Part shown: in pieces, positions 33,119 to 43,303 of the stretch | How the letters are laid out: every line of letters begins with the position of its first letter | How positions within the stretch are numbered: the stretch's first letter is position 1 | Source of the DNA: Stenotrophomonas sp. ASS1 | GTDB taxonomy: Bacteria; Pseudomonadota; Gammaproteobacteria; Xanthomonadales; Xanthomonadaceae | Length of the DNA stretch: 64,000 nt | NCBI RefSeq assembly: GCF_004346925.1 | Contig: NZ_CP031167.1 | Span: forward strand, 2,376,001-2,440,000 | Direction of reading: 5' to 3' | Notes under the pieces: generated by a model | Seen by the model: only the letters and a program-made list of their open reading frames with translations | Told to the model about the DNA's origin: nothing | Database searches by the model: none | Program-made: the position numbers and the translations under genes

Positions 33119-35548
33119 ATGACCCGCCCTGTTCCGCCCGCCGCGCTGCGCCGGCTGGCCCCCACCCTGCTCGCCGCCTGCCTGTGTGCGGCGCTGCCCG
33201 CCACCGCGCAGACCGCTGCGTCCGCACTCGTCGAACTGCACCTGCCGGCCGGCCCGCTGCAAACTTCGCTCAACTCGCTGGCGCGCCAGAGTGGCATCCA
33301 GCTGCTGTTCGCCGCCGACAGCGTGAGCGGCCGCAACGCGCCCGCCCTCGACGGCCGCTACACCCCGCACGACGCCCTGCAGCGCCTGCTGGCCGGGCAA
33401 GGCCTGGCGATGCAGGAGCGCTCGCCGGGGGTGTTCGTGGTGAGTGCCGCGCCAGCATCGCCCAAGCCCCGCGCTCCGGCCCGGGCCGCGTCATCGGCAG
33501 CGTCCCCTGCCACGACCACTTCGCTGGCCCGCGTCACGGTATCGGCCTCGACCGCGCGCATGCCGCAGGGTGAGACTGCGATGCCCAACACCATCACCGT
33601 GCTGACCCGCGAGGACATCGCGCAGCAGCTGGCGCTGGGCTCGGATGTCTCGCGCGTGCTGTCGGCGCAGATCCCGGCGTTTGCCCCGGCGCGCGAGAAG
33701 ATGTCCAACTACGGCGAAACCATGCGTGGCCGCGGCATCCTGTACATGGTCGACGGCGTGCCGCAGTCGACGCCGCTGCGCGATGGCTCACGTGATTCGC
33801 ACACCATCGATCCGGCGATGATCGAACGCATCGAGGTCATCCACGGCGCCAACGCGCTGCAGGGCATCGGCGGTACCGGTGGCATCGTCAACATCATCAC
33901 CCGCAGCGCGCCCAGCGAGCCCGGCGCCTTCCTGCTCGACACCAACGTCAGCTACAGCTCGGCCCTGCCCAGCCGCCGCGATGACAATGGACAGCGCGGC
34001 TCGGCACTGGTCGGCGTGCGCGGCGAGCAGTTCGATCTGGTGGCCGGCCTGGCCTATGAGAAGCAGGGCCTGTACCACGACGGTGAGGGCCGTTCGATCG
34101 GTACCAACGCCCAGGGCGAACTGATGGATTCGACCTCGTCGAACGTGTTCGCCAAGCTGGGCTGGAACATTGCCGAGGGCCACCGCCTGCAGCTGATGGC
34201 CAACCGCTACGAGCTGCGCGGGCTGGACAACTACCTGGCGGTGAACGGTGATTACCGCACCGGCCGCCCGACCATTTCGGTGCCCGGCGATACCCCGCTG
34301 GAGCCGCCGATGAACCGCTCGCGTTCGTTGACGCTGGACTACAGCGCCGCCGACCTGCTCGGTGGCCGCTTCCAGGCGCAGGCCTTCGCGGTGGACTTCG
34401 AAGGCCGCTATGGCGCCAGCCAGTGGGATCCGTGGGGTAACACCGGCGCCAACGCCGCCTGGGACCAGACCCAGAACGAATCGGACAAGCGCGGCTTCAA
34501 GCTGACCCAGAGCTGGGCCCGCATCGCCGACACCACGCTGGACGTGACCCTGGGCCTGGACGGCCTGCGCGATCGCACCCACCAGGTGCTGCTGGCCAGT
34601 GGCATGAACTGGGTGCCGCAGACCACCTACCAGAGCCTGTCGCCGCTGCTGCAGCTGCACTGGTGGCCGACCGACCACCTGATGCTGTCCGGCGGCCTGC
34701 GCTACGAAAAGGGCGAGCTGGAAGTAGGCGACTACACCACCCTGCCCCGCTACGGCGCACGCAAGGTGGCTGGCGGCAAGCCGACCATGAGCGAGACCCT
34801 GCCCAACTTCGGCGCGGTCTGGTACATCAATGACCGCCTCAACGCCTACGCCTCGTATTCGGAAGGCTACACCGTGGCCGACGTCGGCCGTGTGCTGCGT
34901 GCAATCAATCGCGACGGCCAACGCGTCGACAATCTCATCGACCTGTCACCGGTGGTGTCGGACAACCGCGAGATCGGCCTGGAGTACGACGATGGCCGCT
35001 TCAGCGGCGACATCGCCTACTACACGTCCGAATCCAAGCTCGGCTCGGTGCTGATCTACGATCCGGGCATCGATGCCTATGCGGTGCAGCGCCAGGCCAC
35101 GCGCGTGGAGGGCTTCGAAAGCAACCTGCGCCTGCGCCTGAGCGACAGCCGGCTGGGCCTGGGCTACGCGCGCGCCAACGGCCGCTACGACGCCAACGTC
35201 GATGGGCGTCTCGACAGCGACCTGGCTGGCGTCAACATCGCGCCAAACCGGCTGACGGCATTCTGGGAACAGAACTGGACGCCGCAGCTGAGCACCCGCC
35301 TGCAGGCCAGCCACGCCTTCGACCGCGACTTCGACCTGCGTGGCGCGCGGGTGGCGGAGTTCAAGGGTTACACCACGGTGGACCTGGTCGCACGCTACAC
35401 GCTGGACAAGCACGCCTTCACGCTGGGCGTGCAGAACCTGGCGAACAAGCAGTACATCAGCTACTACTCGCAGACCACGCCGTCGAACCCGAGCTATTTC
35501 TCGGGCCGTGGCCGGGTGGTGACGCTGGGGTGGCAGTACCGGTACTGA
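33119..35548 (+). CDS. TonB-dependent transducer receptor with signalling domain
   Basis: An 809-residue outer-membrane transducer. Signal peptide ends at ATA (residue 30). An STN signalling domain follows (about 36-105: HLPAGPLQTSLNSLARQSGIQLLF), then a linker, the plug (GRGILYMVDGVPQSTPL, IERIEVIHGANALQGIGGTGG) and the barrel, ending TLGWQYRY. The STN domain contacts the FecR protein encoded upstream. AAGGA lies 9 bases before the start. Ligand unknown; FpvA/FecA/PupB-type class. Confidence 0.92.
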   Translation: MTRPVPPAALRRLAPTLLAACLCAALPATAQTAASALVELHLPAGPLQTSLNSLARQSGIQLLFAADSVSGRNAPALDGRYTPHDALQRLLAGQGLAMQERSPGVFVVSAAPASPKPRAPARAASSAASPATTTSLARVTVSASTARMPQGETAMPNTITVLTREDIAQQLALGSDVSRVLSAQIPAFAPAREKMSNYGETMRGRGILYMVDGVPQSTPLRDGSRDSHTIDPAMIERIEVIHGANALQGIGGTGGIVNIITRSAPSEPGAFLLDTNVSYSSALPSRRDDNGQRGSALVGVRGEQFDLVAGLAYEKQGLYHDGEGRSIGTNAQGELMDSTSSNVFAKLGWNIAEGHRLQLMANRYELRGLDNYLAVNGDYRTGRPTISVPGDTPLEPPMNRSRSLTLDYSAADLLGGRFQAQAFAVDFEGRYGASQWDPWGNTGANAAWDQTQNESDKRGFKLTQSWARIADTTLDVTLGLDGLRDRTHQVLLASGMNWVPQTTYQSLSPLLQLHWWPTDHLMLSGGLRYEKGELEVGDYTTLPRYGARKVAGGKPTMSETLPNFGAVWYINDRLNAYASYSEGYTVADVGRVLRAINRDGQRVDNLIDLSPVVSDNREIGLEYDDGRFSGDIAYYTSESKLGSVLIYDPGIDAYAVQRQATRVEGFESNLRLRLSDSRLGLGYARANGRYDANVDGRLDSDLAGVNIAPNRLTAFWEQNWTPQLSTRLQASHAFDRDFDLRGARVAEFKGYTTVDLVARYTLDKHAFTLGVQNLANKQYISYYSQTTPSNPSYFSGRGRVVTLGWQYRY

Positions 35549-35594
35549 TCCATGGCGCCCTTATGGGAGCCATGAAATCTATGCGCGACGCGAT

Positions 35595-35628
35595 GAAGGA
35601 GGCCCATGCTAGTTTCTGGGCCTCCTTC
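35595..35628. terminator. Strong hairpin just upstream of blaL1
   Basis: GAAGGAGGCCCA (35595-35606) pairs perfectly with TGGGCCTCCTTC (35617-35628) around a 10-base loop. It ends 15 bases before the L1 start codon. It may stop transcripts from the receptor gene or sit in the L1 leader; there is no T-run. Confidence 0.55.
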
Positions 35629-35640
35629 AATCGGACGTGA

Positions 35641-36516
<876 letters not shown>

Positions 36517-36520
36517 TTCT

Positions 36521-36575
36521 GTAGAGTCGAGCTTGCTCGACTGAAGCAGAGCAGTCGAGCATGGCTCGACTCTAC
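36521..36575. repeat. SMAG dimer
   Basis: GTAGAGTCGAGC-TT-GCTCGACT followed by AGTCGAGC-ATG-GCTCGACTCTAC, 5 bp after the blaL1 stop and between convergent genes. Confidence 0.85.
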
Positions 36576-36644
36576 AAAGAGCATGCCGAGGGTGGGCTCG
36601 GCTCTCCGAGGGGTGCCGGTCAGGACGACCGGCACCGCCGCCTG

Positions 36645-37184
36645 TCAGCCGCCCTGGCCGTGCTGCGCGAACGGCTCGGTGGTGCCATCGTTGCGCACCA
36701 GTTCAACGGTGTACGGCTGCACGTAGCCGTCCGGCATTTCCATGCCCGGCGAGCCGGCCGGCATGCCCGGCAACACCAGGCCGCGCGCTGCCGGCCGCTC
36801 CGCCAGCAGTCGCTTGATGTCCTCGGCCGGGATATGGCCTTCAACCACGTAGCCACCGATCTCGGCGGTGTGGCAGGACGCCTTGCCGACCGGCACACCC
36901 AGCCGGACCTTGATCGGGTTCATGTCATCGGTATTGCGCACATCCACCTGGAAGCCTTCGGCCTTCAGGTGGTCGACCCAGATACCGCAGCAGCCGCAGC
37001 TGGCGGTCTTGTGCACGATGGCGATGGGCAGTGCCGGATCCACCTGCGACGGGCTGGCCTTGATCGGTGCCGCCGGGGCTTGGCTGGCAACCGGCGCAGC
37101 AGGCGATTCTTCGGCAGCACGCGCGCAGGCGGTGGTGGCCAGCACGGTGCCCAGCAGCAGGCCGAGGGAGAGAGAACGGTTCAT
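36645..37184 (-). CDS. DUF411 periplasmic metal-binding protein
   Basis: A 179-residue exported protein. N-terminal MNRSLSLGLLLGTVLATTACARA is a signal peptide with a possible lipobox (TTAC, C20). The DUF411 domain has TASCGCCGIWVDHLKAEGF, a CGCC copper-binding-type motif, then MNPIKVRLGVP, ASCHTAEIGGYVVEGHIPAEDI and GLVLPGMPAGSPGMEM. DUF411 genes accompany copper-resistance loci. It lies 116 bp downstream of the CopL-like gene on the same strand. Confidence 0.88.
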   Translation of the reverse strand: MNRSLSLGLLLGTVLATTACARAAEESPAAPVASQAPAAPIKASPSQVDPALPIAIVHKTASCGCCGIWVDHLKAEGFQVDVRNTDDMNPIKVRLGVPVGKASCHTAEIGGYVVEGHIPAEDIKRLLAERPAARGLVLPGMPAGSPGMEMPDGYVQPYTVELVRNDGTTEPFAQHGQGG

Positions 37185-37300
37185 GGTGTTGATTCCTTTG
37201 CAGATGCGGGCAACGCGGCCCGCTGCCTGCGCATCGAAGGCACAGGCAGAGTCGAGAATGAGTCGAGCAGCTACGGCAGGCGCTTGAGGCCTGGAGGGAA

Positions 37301-37636
37301 TCACACGATGGGAGGCCGTAGCGGATCCGGCAACGGCGGCGGTGCGCGTTGCTGGGCGCTGGCTGGCAAAGGCGCCTCACGCCAGGGTGACGCTGGCGTT
37401 CCGCTCAGGGTGGCCAGCATGCCGAGGCTGGCCGGCGGGCATTCGCACTCATTGCTCTGGCAGACCGTTGATGCTGCCTCGTCGCAACATCCGGCCATGG
37501 CCGCCGAATGCGGTGCGGCGCAATGGTCCGCGCTGGACTGCGCCGCGTACGAGGATGAGGCAATCGCAAGCGCCGGTGCATTCAGCACCAGGGCAACAAG
37601 CATCATCCATCGCAGCAGCAGGCCAGGCAGGTTCAC
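37301..37636 (-). CDS. CopL-like cysteine/histidine-rich exported protein
   Basis: A protein of about 111 residues with an N-terminal hydrophobic segment (LLLRWMMLVALVLNAPALAIA) then a Cys/His cluster (HCAAPHSAAMAGCC and CQSNECECP) and a proline-rich tail ending DPLRPPIV. This layout recalls CopL of Xanthomonas/Stenotrophomonas copper operons, a metal-binding protein needed for copper-induced expression, but copA/copB are not adjacent. The start is uncertain: GTG 37636 is favoured; the ATG pair at 37606/37603 and TTG 37669 are alternatives. The preceding oxidoreductase gene ends 25 bp upstream. Confidence 0.6.
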   Translation of the reverse strand: MNLPGLLLRWMMLVALVLNAPALAIASSSYAAQSSADHCAAPHSAAMAGCCDEAASTVCQSNECECPPASLGMLATLSGTPASPWREAPLPASAQQRAPPPLPDPLRPPIV

Positions 37637-37661
37637 CCGCTGATGATAGCCGATGCGCACG

Positions 37662-39947
37662 TCACGCAATCACCGCCACCATTGCGCTCATCCGCACCGG
37701 GATCGACTTGGCCGCTGGGGTACCGCTGACTCGATCGTAGTAGTCCAGCGGCAACAACGGGTTCAGTTCCGGGTAGTAACCGGCCAGGGCGCCGCGCGGC
37801 ATCGGGTAGTCCAGTACGGTCAGGCCCTCGATGCGCCGCTGCACGCCATCACCGCTGATGGTCTCCAGGCTGACCAGCGCCTCCTTCTCCAGCCCGCGCG
37901 CCAGCCGGTCCTCGATGTTCATGAACAGCACCATGCGATCGTTGTACACGCCGCGGTAGCGGTCGTTGTAGCTGTAGATGGTGGTGTTGTACTGATCGTG
38001 CGAGCGCACCGTGGCCAACCGCAGCATCCCGGGGTCGTCCACCGGCGCGTCCACGTCCAGGCCCGGCATCACCAGGATGTTGGCCTTGCCATTCGGCGTG
38101 GGCCACACCCGGCGGCGCGGCGGAATGTCCAGGTGGAAGCCGTGCGGCTGCTGGATCCGCTCGTTGAAGCCGGTGTAGATCTCCGGATACACCGCCGCAA
38201 TCAGCTCGCGGATGGATTCGTAGTCATGCATGCACCCCGCCCAGTCGACCTTGCTGTGCGGCAATGTTGCCAGCGCCATGCGACAGACGATCTCGACCTC
38301 CGGGAGCACGTCCGTGCTGACCGGCTCGAGCACGCCGCGCGAAGCGGTCACGTTCGACATCGCGTCTTCGATAGTGACGAACTGCTCGCCGGCAGGCGTA
38401 ACGATGCGCTCCGAACGTGCGACCACCGGCAGGATCAAGGCATCGCGGCCATGCACCAGGTGACCGCGATTGAGCTTGGTGGCGATGCCCACCGTCAGCT
38501 CCAGGCCGCGCATGGCCTCGTACGCGCGCGGCGTATCGGGCACGGCGTGGATGAAGTTGCCGCCCATACCGATGAACACCTTGGCGCTGCCGTCCAGCAT
38601 CGCCTCGATCGATTCGACCACGTGATGACCGTGCTCGCGCGGCGGATCGAAGCCGAACACCTGCTGCACGCGGTCCAGATAGGCCGGCTTGGGTTTCTCG
38701 TCGATGCCGACGGTACGGTCGCCCTGCACGTTGGAATGGCCACGGATCGGCCCGATGCCGGCACCGTGCTTGCCGAAGTTGCCACGCAGCAACAGCAGGT
38801 TGGCCACCTGCTGCAGCAGGGTCGAACCATACTGATGCTGGGTCAGGCCCATGCCATAGCAGATCACCGTGGCCTTGGAGCGGATGTAGATCTCGGCGCA
38901 GCGGCGGATCTGCGCCTGGGTGATGCCGGAGACCTCCACGATCTCGTCCCAGTCCTGCGCCAGCACGTCTTCGCGTAGCGCCTCCAGGCCCACCGTGTGT
39001 TCTGACAGGAACTCATGGTCGAGCACGCGCTCACCCTGCGCCTCGCGTTCGAACATCACCTTCATCATGCCCTTGATCAGGGCCAGGTCGCCGCCGATGC
39101 GGATGTGCACGAACTCGCTGGTGATCTCGGTCGAACCGAACGTGGCCATCTGCACCACATCCTGCGGCTCGGCGAAACGGATCAACGCACGCTCGGGCAT
39201 CGGATTGACCGCTACGATCGGGATGCCGCGTTTGCGCGCCTCGACCAGGTTGCTCATCATCCGCGGCGAATTGGTGCCGGTGTTCTGGCCGATCACGAAG
39301 ATCGCCTCGGCGTGCTCGAAATCCTGCAGCACGATGGTGCCCTTGCCCACGCCGATGGCCGGCGGCAGGCCGCGACTGGTCGGCTCGTGGCACATGTTCG
39401 AGCAGTCCGGGAAATTGTTGGTGCCGAATTCGCGCACGAAGATCGAATACAGGAACGCGGCTTCGTTGGGTGTACGGCCGGAGGTGTAGAACTCGGCCTG
39501 GTGCGGGCTGTCCAGCGCCTGCAGATGATGGCCGATCAAGGCAAACGCCTCATCCCAACTGCACGGCACGTAATGATCGGTGGACGCGTCGTAGCGCATC
39601 GGCTCGGTCAGCCGGCCCTGCATCTCCAGCCAGTAGTCGGTCTGCGCCATCAGCTCGGTGACAGTGTGCTGGGCGAACAGCTCGCGGCCAGCACGGAACT
39701 GGGTGGCTTCCCAGGCCAGCGCCTTGGCGCCGTTCTCGCAGAATTCCAGTTTCTTGCGCTCATCGGCATCGGGGAACGCACAGCTGGGGCACTTGAAGCC
39801 GCCGGGCTGGTTCATCGCCAGCAGCGCCTTCGACCCCTTGCCGATCACGCTCTGCTGCAGCAGCACCTTGGCCGTGGCGCCAGCGGCACCCCAGCCACCG
39901 GCCGGCTGGTTGTAGGGCTTGTAACGCGGCGGCTTCTGCTCGGACAT
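37662..39947 (-). CDS. FdhF/YdeP-family molybdopterin oxidoreductase
   Basis: A 761-residue member of the YdeP branch of molybdenum oxidoreductases, related to formate dehydrogenase H but without selenocysteine. FKCPSCAFPD near residue 53 is a remnant of the N-terminal cluster motif, and NNFPDCSNMCHEPTS holds a cysteine aligned with the FdhF active-site selenocysteine. GQNTGTNSPRM, RGNFGKHGAGIGPIRGHSNVQGDRT and the C-terminal molybdopterin-binding domain (RSHDQYNTTIYSYNDRYRGV) are intact. E. coli YdeP is linked to acid resistance; substrate unknown. It is divergent from fdhD, which fits need for sulphuration of the cofactor. Confidence 0.9.
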   Translation of the reverse strand: MSEQKPPRYKPYNQPAGGWGAAGATAKVLLQQSVIGKGSKALLAMNQPGGFKCPSCAFPDADERKKLEFCENGAKALAWEATQFRAGRELFAQHTVTELMAQTDYWLEMQGRLTEPMRYDASTDHYVPCSWDEAFALIGHHLQALDSPHQAEFYTSGRTPNEAAFLYSIFVREFGTNNFPDCSNMCHEPTSRGLPPAIGVGKGTIVLQDFEHAEAIFVIGQNTGTNSPRMMSNLVEARKRGIPIVAVNPMPERALIRFAEPQDVVQMATFGSTEITSEFVHIRIGGDLALIKGMMKVMFEREAQGERVLDHEFLSEHTVGLEALREDVLAQDWDEIVEVSGITQAQIRRCAEIYIRSKATVICYGMGLTQHQYGSTLLQQVANLLLLRGNFGKHGAGIGPIRGHSNVQGDRTVGIDEKPKPAYLDRVQQVFGFDPPREHGHHVVESIEAMLDGSAKVFIGMGGNFIHAVPDTPRAYEAMRGLELTVGIATKLNRGHLVHGRDALILPVVARSERIVTPAGEQFVTIEDAMSNVTASRGVLEPVSTDVLPEVEIVCRMALATLPHSKVDWAGCMHDYESIRELIAAVYPEIYTGFNERIQQPHGFHLDIPPRRRVWPTPNGKANILVMPGLDVDAPVDDPGMLRLATVRSHDQYNTTIYSYNDRYRGVYNDRMVLFMNIEDRLARGLEKEALVSLETISGDGVQRRIEGLTVLDYPMPRGALAGYYPELNPLLPLDYYDRVSGTPAAKSIPVRMSAMVAVIA

Positions 39948-40190
39948 GTTCGGGAACCTGGCGGGAGGAACACAACAATCAACGGCGCGAGACGGGCCGG
40001 ATGCGGCCTCTGCAGCGCGGCCAGCCCCGCAGTCAAGCACGGACAAGGCCGCTTCGCCAGAGGCAGACGCTGTTTTCAGCGCAGCCTGCCATGACAACGG
40101 TTACACCCGCGTCAGCGCCCGGCCACTGCGCTATTCTCGAAGCCGTGGGTGGTCCACCACCTGCGTATTTCCCTTGCCCGGACGCGCTGC

Positions 40191-41030
40191 ATGCCTGACT
40201 CGACCCCGCCGCACATCCCGCCTGCCGGTACGGCGCAGCGCCCGTTGCAGCGCTGGCGCAGCGAGGGGCACCAGCAGCAGGTCGACGTGGTGGCCGAGGA
40301 AGTGCCGGTTGCACTGCGCTACAACGGCGCCGCCTTCGCGGTGATGATGGCCACGCCCTGCGACCTGGAAGACTTCGCGCTGGGTTTCTCGCTCAGCGAG
40401 GGACTGATCACTGCGCCCTCGCAACTGCTGTCGATCGAGGTCCGCCCGCAGCTGGAGGGCATCGAACTGCAGATGACCGTTTCCGAAGACGCACCCGGTG
40501 CCGATCTGGATCCGGCCAATGGCCGCCTGCTGCCCGGTCGCGGTGGCTGCGGCCTGTGCGGCACGCGCCAGCTGGAGGATGTGCTGCGCCCGCTGCCGCA
40601 GATCCGCGAGCGCCGCACCTATCCTCATGCCGCGTTGCAGCGGGCGCTGGTCACGCTGGCGCAGCATCAGCCGATGAATGCGGTGAGTGGATCGACGCAC
40701 GCCGCGGCCTGGGCCGATGCCAGCGGGCGCATCGGCTGGGTGCGCGAGGATGTGGGCCGTCACAATGCGTTGGACAAACTGATCGGCGCCCTCCATCACA
40801 ACGAGCACGCCATCGACGGTGGGTTGCTGGTGATTTCCAGCCGCGCCAGCTATGAGATGGTCAGCAAGGCGATACGTGCGGGTGCCAGCGTGCTGGCAGC
40901 GGTGTCTGCGCCGACCGCGCTGGCGATCGACCTGGCCCGTAGTGCCGGACTGTGCCTGGTCGGATTCGCGCGGGAGAGCGGGTTCAATGTGTATACGCAC
41001 CCCGAGCGGCTGCAGGCGGACGACAGGTAG
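40191..41030 (+). CDS. fdhD: Formate dehydrogenase accessory sulphurtransferase FdhD
   Basis: A 279-residue cytoplasmic sulphur carrier that transfers sulphur from IscS to the molybdenum cofactor of FdhF-type enzymes. The essential CxxC is C120-G-L-C123 in GRGGCGLCG. EVPVALRYNGAAFAVMMATPCDLEDFALGFSLSEGLI and DVGRHNALDKLIG are conserved family segments. Start chosen as MPDSTPP; 14 in-frame codons upstream are possible but unlikely. 243 bp of noncoding sequence separate it from the divergent YdeP-type gene, its likely client. Confidence 0.93.
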   Translation: MPDSTPPHIPPAGTAQRPLQRWRSEGHQQQVDVVAEEVPVALRYNGAAFAVMMATPCDLEDFALGFSLSEGLITAPSQLLSIEVRPQLEGIELQMTVSEDAPGADLDPANGRLLPGRGGCGLCGTRQLEDVLRPLPQIRERRTYPHAALQRALVTLAQHQPMNAVSGSTHAAAWADASGRIGWVREDVGRHNALDKLIGALHHNEHAIDGGLLVISSRASYEMVSKAIRAGASVLAAVSAPTALAIDLARSAGLCLVGFARESGFNVYTHPERLQADDR

Positions 41031-41100
41031 CGCCGATCACCCCGTCTGCTCCCTTTCGACCGGCCCGGGCGGCCCATTGCCACCCGGGCCAGACCGTACC

Positions 41101-41637
41101 TCAGCGCAGCGCCACCTTCGGGAAGTCCACCGGCACGTCGAACGCCACGTTGACGTAGTTGGTGAACAGGTTGAGCGCCACATGGGCGAGGATCTCGACG
41201 ATCTGCTCGTCATCGAAGCCGGCTGCGCGCAACGCCTGCACATCACTGTCGGCGATCTGCGCACGTTGCTCGACCACCTTCAGCGCGAAGTCGAGCGCCG
41301 CCGAAGTGGCCGGATCGCTGGACTGGCCGATCTGCGCAGCAGCCATCTGCTCGCTGCTGGCGCCGGCCTTGCGACCCAGCGCCGTGTGCGCGGCCAGGCA
41401 GTATTCGCAGGCATTGCGGTTGGCGATGGCGACGGCGATCTGCTCGCCCAGCAGCGGCGACAGGCGACCGCCGCCCAGTGCGCCGAACGAGCCCCACATG
41501 CTCTGCAGGGCGGCCGGCGAATTGGCCACCGCGCGGAACATGGCCGGGGTGGCACCGAAGGCGGCGTGGACCTGGCCCAGCAGGGCCTGGCGGTCGGCGG
41601 TGGTGTTGGCGGCATCGATCAGGGGGACACGGGACAT
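41101..41637 (-). CDS. Carboxymuconolactone decarboxylase/AhpD-like protein
   Basis: A 178-residue AhpD-fold protein. The CxxC of the AhpD core is C77-E-Y-C80 with H84 (ANRNACEYCLAAH), the pattern of alkylhydroperoxidase-like proteins; LFTNYVNVAFDVPVDFP at the C-terminus is typical of the subfamily. It may reduce peroxides or other thiol substrates. It is divergent from an AraC-family gene, with an inverted repeat in the shared promoter region. Confidence 0.88.
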   Translation of the reverse strand: MSRVPLIDAANTTADRQALLGQVHAAFGATPAMFRAVANSPAALQSMWGSFGALGGGRLSPLLGEQIAVAIANRNACEYCLAAHTALGRKAGASSEQMAAAQIGQSSDPATSAALDFALKVVEQRAQIADSDVQALRAAGFDDEQIVEILAHVALNLFTNYVNVAFDVPVDFPKVALR

Positions 41638-41702
41638 GGTGGATCTCCTTGGGAAAGCGCCCGGGATTGGACGACCCGCTCATCCTAGGTAGACTCGACG
41701 GA

Positions 41703-41720
41703 CTTATTGACCGTAATAAG
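41703..41720. promoter_or_regulatory. Inverted repeat between AhpD-like and AraC genes
   Basis: CTTATT and AATAAG flank GACCGT, 23 bp before the AraC start codon. A candidate operator of that regulator. Confidence 0.4.
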
Positions 41721-41743
41721 CCACACATGTTGTCCATTCGTCC

Positions 41744-42625
41744 ATGCGCATACCCACCGACACCTCCGCACCCGACCGCCTGTCCTCCCTTCTGGAACGC
41801 TTCCGCGTGCAGGCCGCGCTGTTCCACAGCGGCCCGCTGTGTGGACGGCAGGTGTTCGAGCCGCAACCCGGGCGCGCGTTCCTGCACATCCTGCGCCAGG
41901 GTGAGATGGAGGTCCGCCATCCCGATGGCGATACCGCGCTGCCTCGGTTGAAGATCGACACCCCGAGCCTGCTGCTGTACCCGCAGCCACTGCACCACGT
42001 GTTCTTCAATGCGCCGCTGGATGGCCCCGACTTCACCTGCGCCACACTCGACTTCGATGGCGGCGCGCGCAATCCCATCGTGCAGTCGCTACCACCGGTT
42101 ATGGTGGTGCCACTGGCCGCGATCGACGAGCTGGACGACACCCTGCATCTGCTGTTCACCGAGGCCGACCGCCAACGCTGCGGTTCGCGGCTGCTGACCA
42201 ACCGGCTGTTCGAGGTGGCGTTGATCCAGATCCTGCGCTGGGTGGTCGATCATCCCGATGCGGCCGGGGTCAGCCATGGGTTGATGCGCGGGCTGTCCGA
42301 CGCGCGGCTGGCACGCACGCTGGTGGCGATGCACCAGGCGCCGCAGGCCGAATGGACGCTGCCGCGCATGGCGTCGACCGCCGGCATGTCGCGTAGCGCG
42401 TTCGCAGCCGTGTTCAAGGAGGTGATGCAGGCGACGCCGGCAAGCTATCTGCTCGACTGGCGGCTGAGCCTGGCCTGCGCGCAGCTGCGGGCAGGTGTGG
42501 CGGTCAAGCAGGTGGCGATCGAAGTCGGGTTTGCCGACACCGCGTCGTTGTCGAAGGCGTTCCGCAAGCGATTGGGGGCCTCGCCCAGGGCGTGGTTGGC
42601 GGCGACTGCAGCACAGGCTGGGTAA
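41744..42625 (+). CDS. AraC-family transcription regulator
   Basis: A 293-residue regulator with an N-terminal cupin-like sensor (about 10-170) and a C-terminal pair of helix-turn-helix motifs (about 190-285): WTLPRMASTAGMSRSAFAAVFKEVMQATPASYLLDWRLSLACA and VKQVAIEVGFADTASLSKAFRKRLGASPRAW. Regulators of this cupin_6 class are often paired with a divergent oxidoreductase or AhpD-like gene that they activate, as here. Confidence 0.88.
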   Translation: MRIPTDTSAPDRLSSLLERFRVQAALFHSGPLCGRQVFEPQPGRAFLHILRQGEMEVRHPDGDTALPRLKIDTPSLLLYPQPLHHVFFNAPLDGPDFTCATLDFDGGARNPIVQSLPPVMVVPLAAIDELDDTLHLLFTEADRQRCGSRLLTNRLFEVALIQILRWVVDHPDAAGVSHGLMRGLSDARLARTLVAMHQAPQAEWTLPRMASTAGMSRSAFAAVFKEVMQATPASYLLDWRLSLACAQLRAGVAVKQVAIEVGFADTASLSKAFRKRLGASPRAWLAATAAQAG

Positions 42626-42635
42626 ATGGAGAGGG

Positions 42636-42710
42636 GTAGAGTCGACCGCTGGTCGACTATCGCGCGCAGCGCGGGATTTTCGTGAGCAGCCGACCAGCGG
42701 TCGGCTCTAC
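42636..42710. repeat. SMAG dimer with conserved spacer
   Basis: GTAGAGTCGACCGCTGGTCGAC and inverse CCGACCAGCGGTCGGCTCTAC flank the spacer CTATCGCGCGCAGCGC also found at 29908-29995. Between convergent genes. Confidence 0.85.
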
Positions 42711-42741
42711 CAGGAGCGGCGTCCCCGCGTCGGCCGACGGC

Positions 42742-43299
42742 TCAGCTGGACGTTCCATCAGACTTCGCCAGCAGCCCGGCGATCCGCTCCGCCACCTGGG
42801 CGCGCACGCTTTCATCCAGCTGCCCTTCGTACATCGCCTCGTAGATCCACAGGCCATCGGCGGCCAGCCGCGCCACGAAGTTGTCGAGTGCGGCCGGGTC
42901 ATTCTGCCCGGCCGACGGCGGCAGCGGCGCCCAGCGCCGCACTGCCGGGCCCCACGGGCGCTCGTCGGCGTCCGGGTCGGCCGATTCAAGCATGAACATC
43001 AGTTCGGCACGGGTGGCGCTCTGCGCCGAGACGCGCACGAAGGTCTGGTAGCGCTCCAGCGCAGATGCTTCCTCCGCACGCTTGCCCAGCAGCGTTTCCA
43101 TCGACGTCTCCCAGGCCTGCACCAGGTGCTCGTCGATGCCGCGCAGCAGCGCCTCGCGCGACGGGAAGTGGTACAGCAGGCCGCCGCGGGTCAGCTTGGC
43201 CTCGGCGGCCACCGACTCGAAAGTCACCGCGCGCACGCCGTCACGATTGATCACGTTGACGGCGGCGTCGAGGATGCGGTCGCGCTTGCTGGTTCTCAT
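42742..43299 (-). CDS. TetR-family repressor of the MFS exporter
   Basis: A 185-residue TetR-type regulator with the helix-turn-helix at about residues 5-50 (RILDAAVNVINRDGVRAVTFESVAAEAKLTRGGLLYHF). The C-terminal domain is of the TetR_C type seen in repressors of DHA2 exporters. It starts 4 bp after the stop of the MFS gene on the same strand, so both are made from the promoter at 44865-44896, which carries a perfect palindrome and would provide feedback control. Confidence 0.88.
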   Translation of the reverse strand: MRTSKRDRILDAAVNVINRDGVRAVTFESVAAEAKLTRGGLLYHFPSREALLRGIDEHLVQAWETSMETLLGKRAEEASALERYQTFVRVSAQSATRAELMFMLESADPDADERPWGPAVRRWAPLPPSAGQNDPAALDNFVARLAADGLWIYEAMYEGQLDESVRAQVAERIAGLLAKSDGTSS

Positions 43300-43303
43300 C
43301 GCG

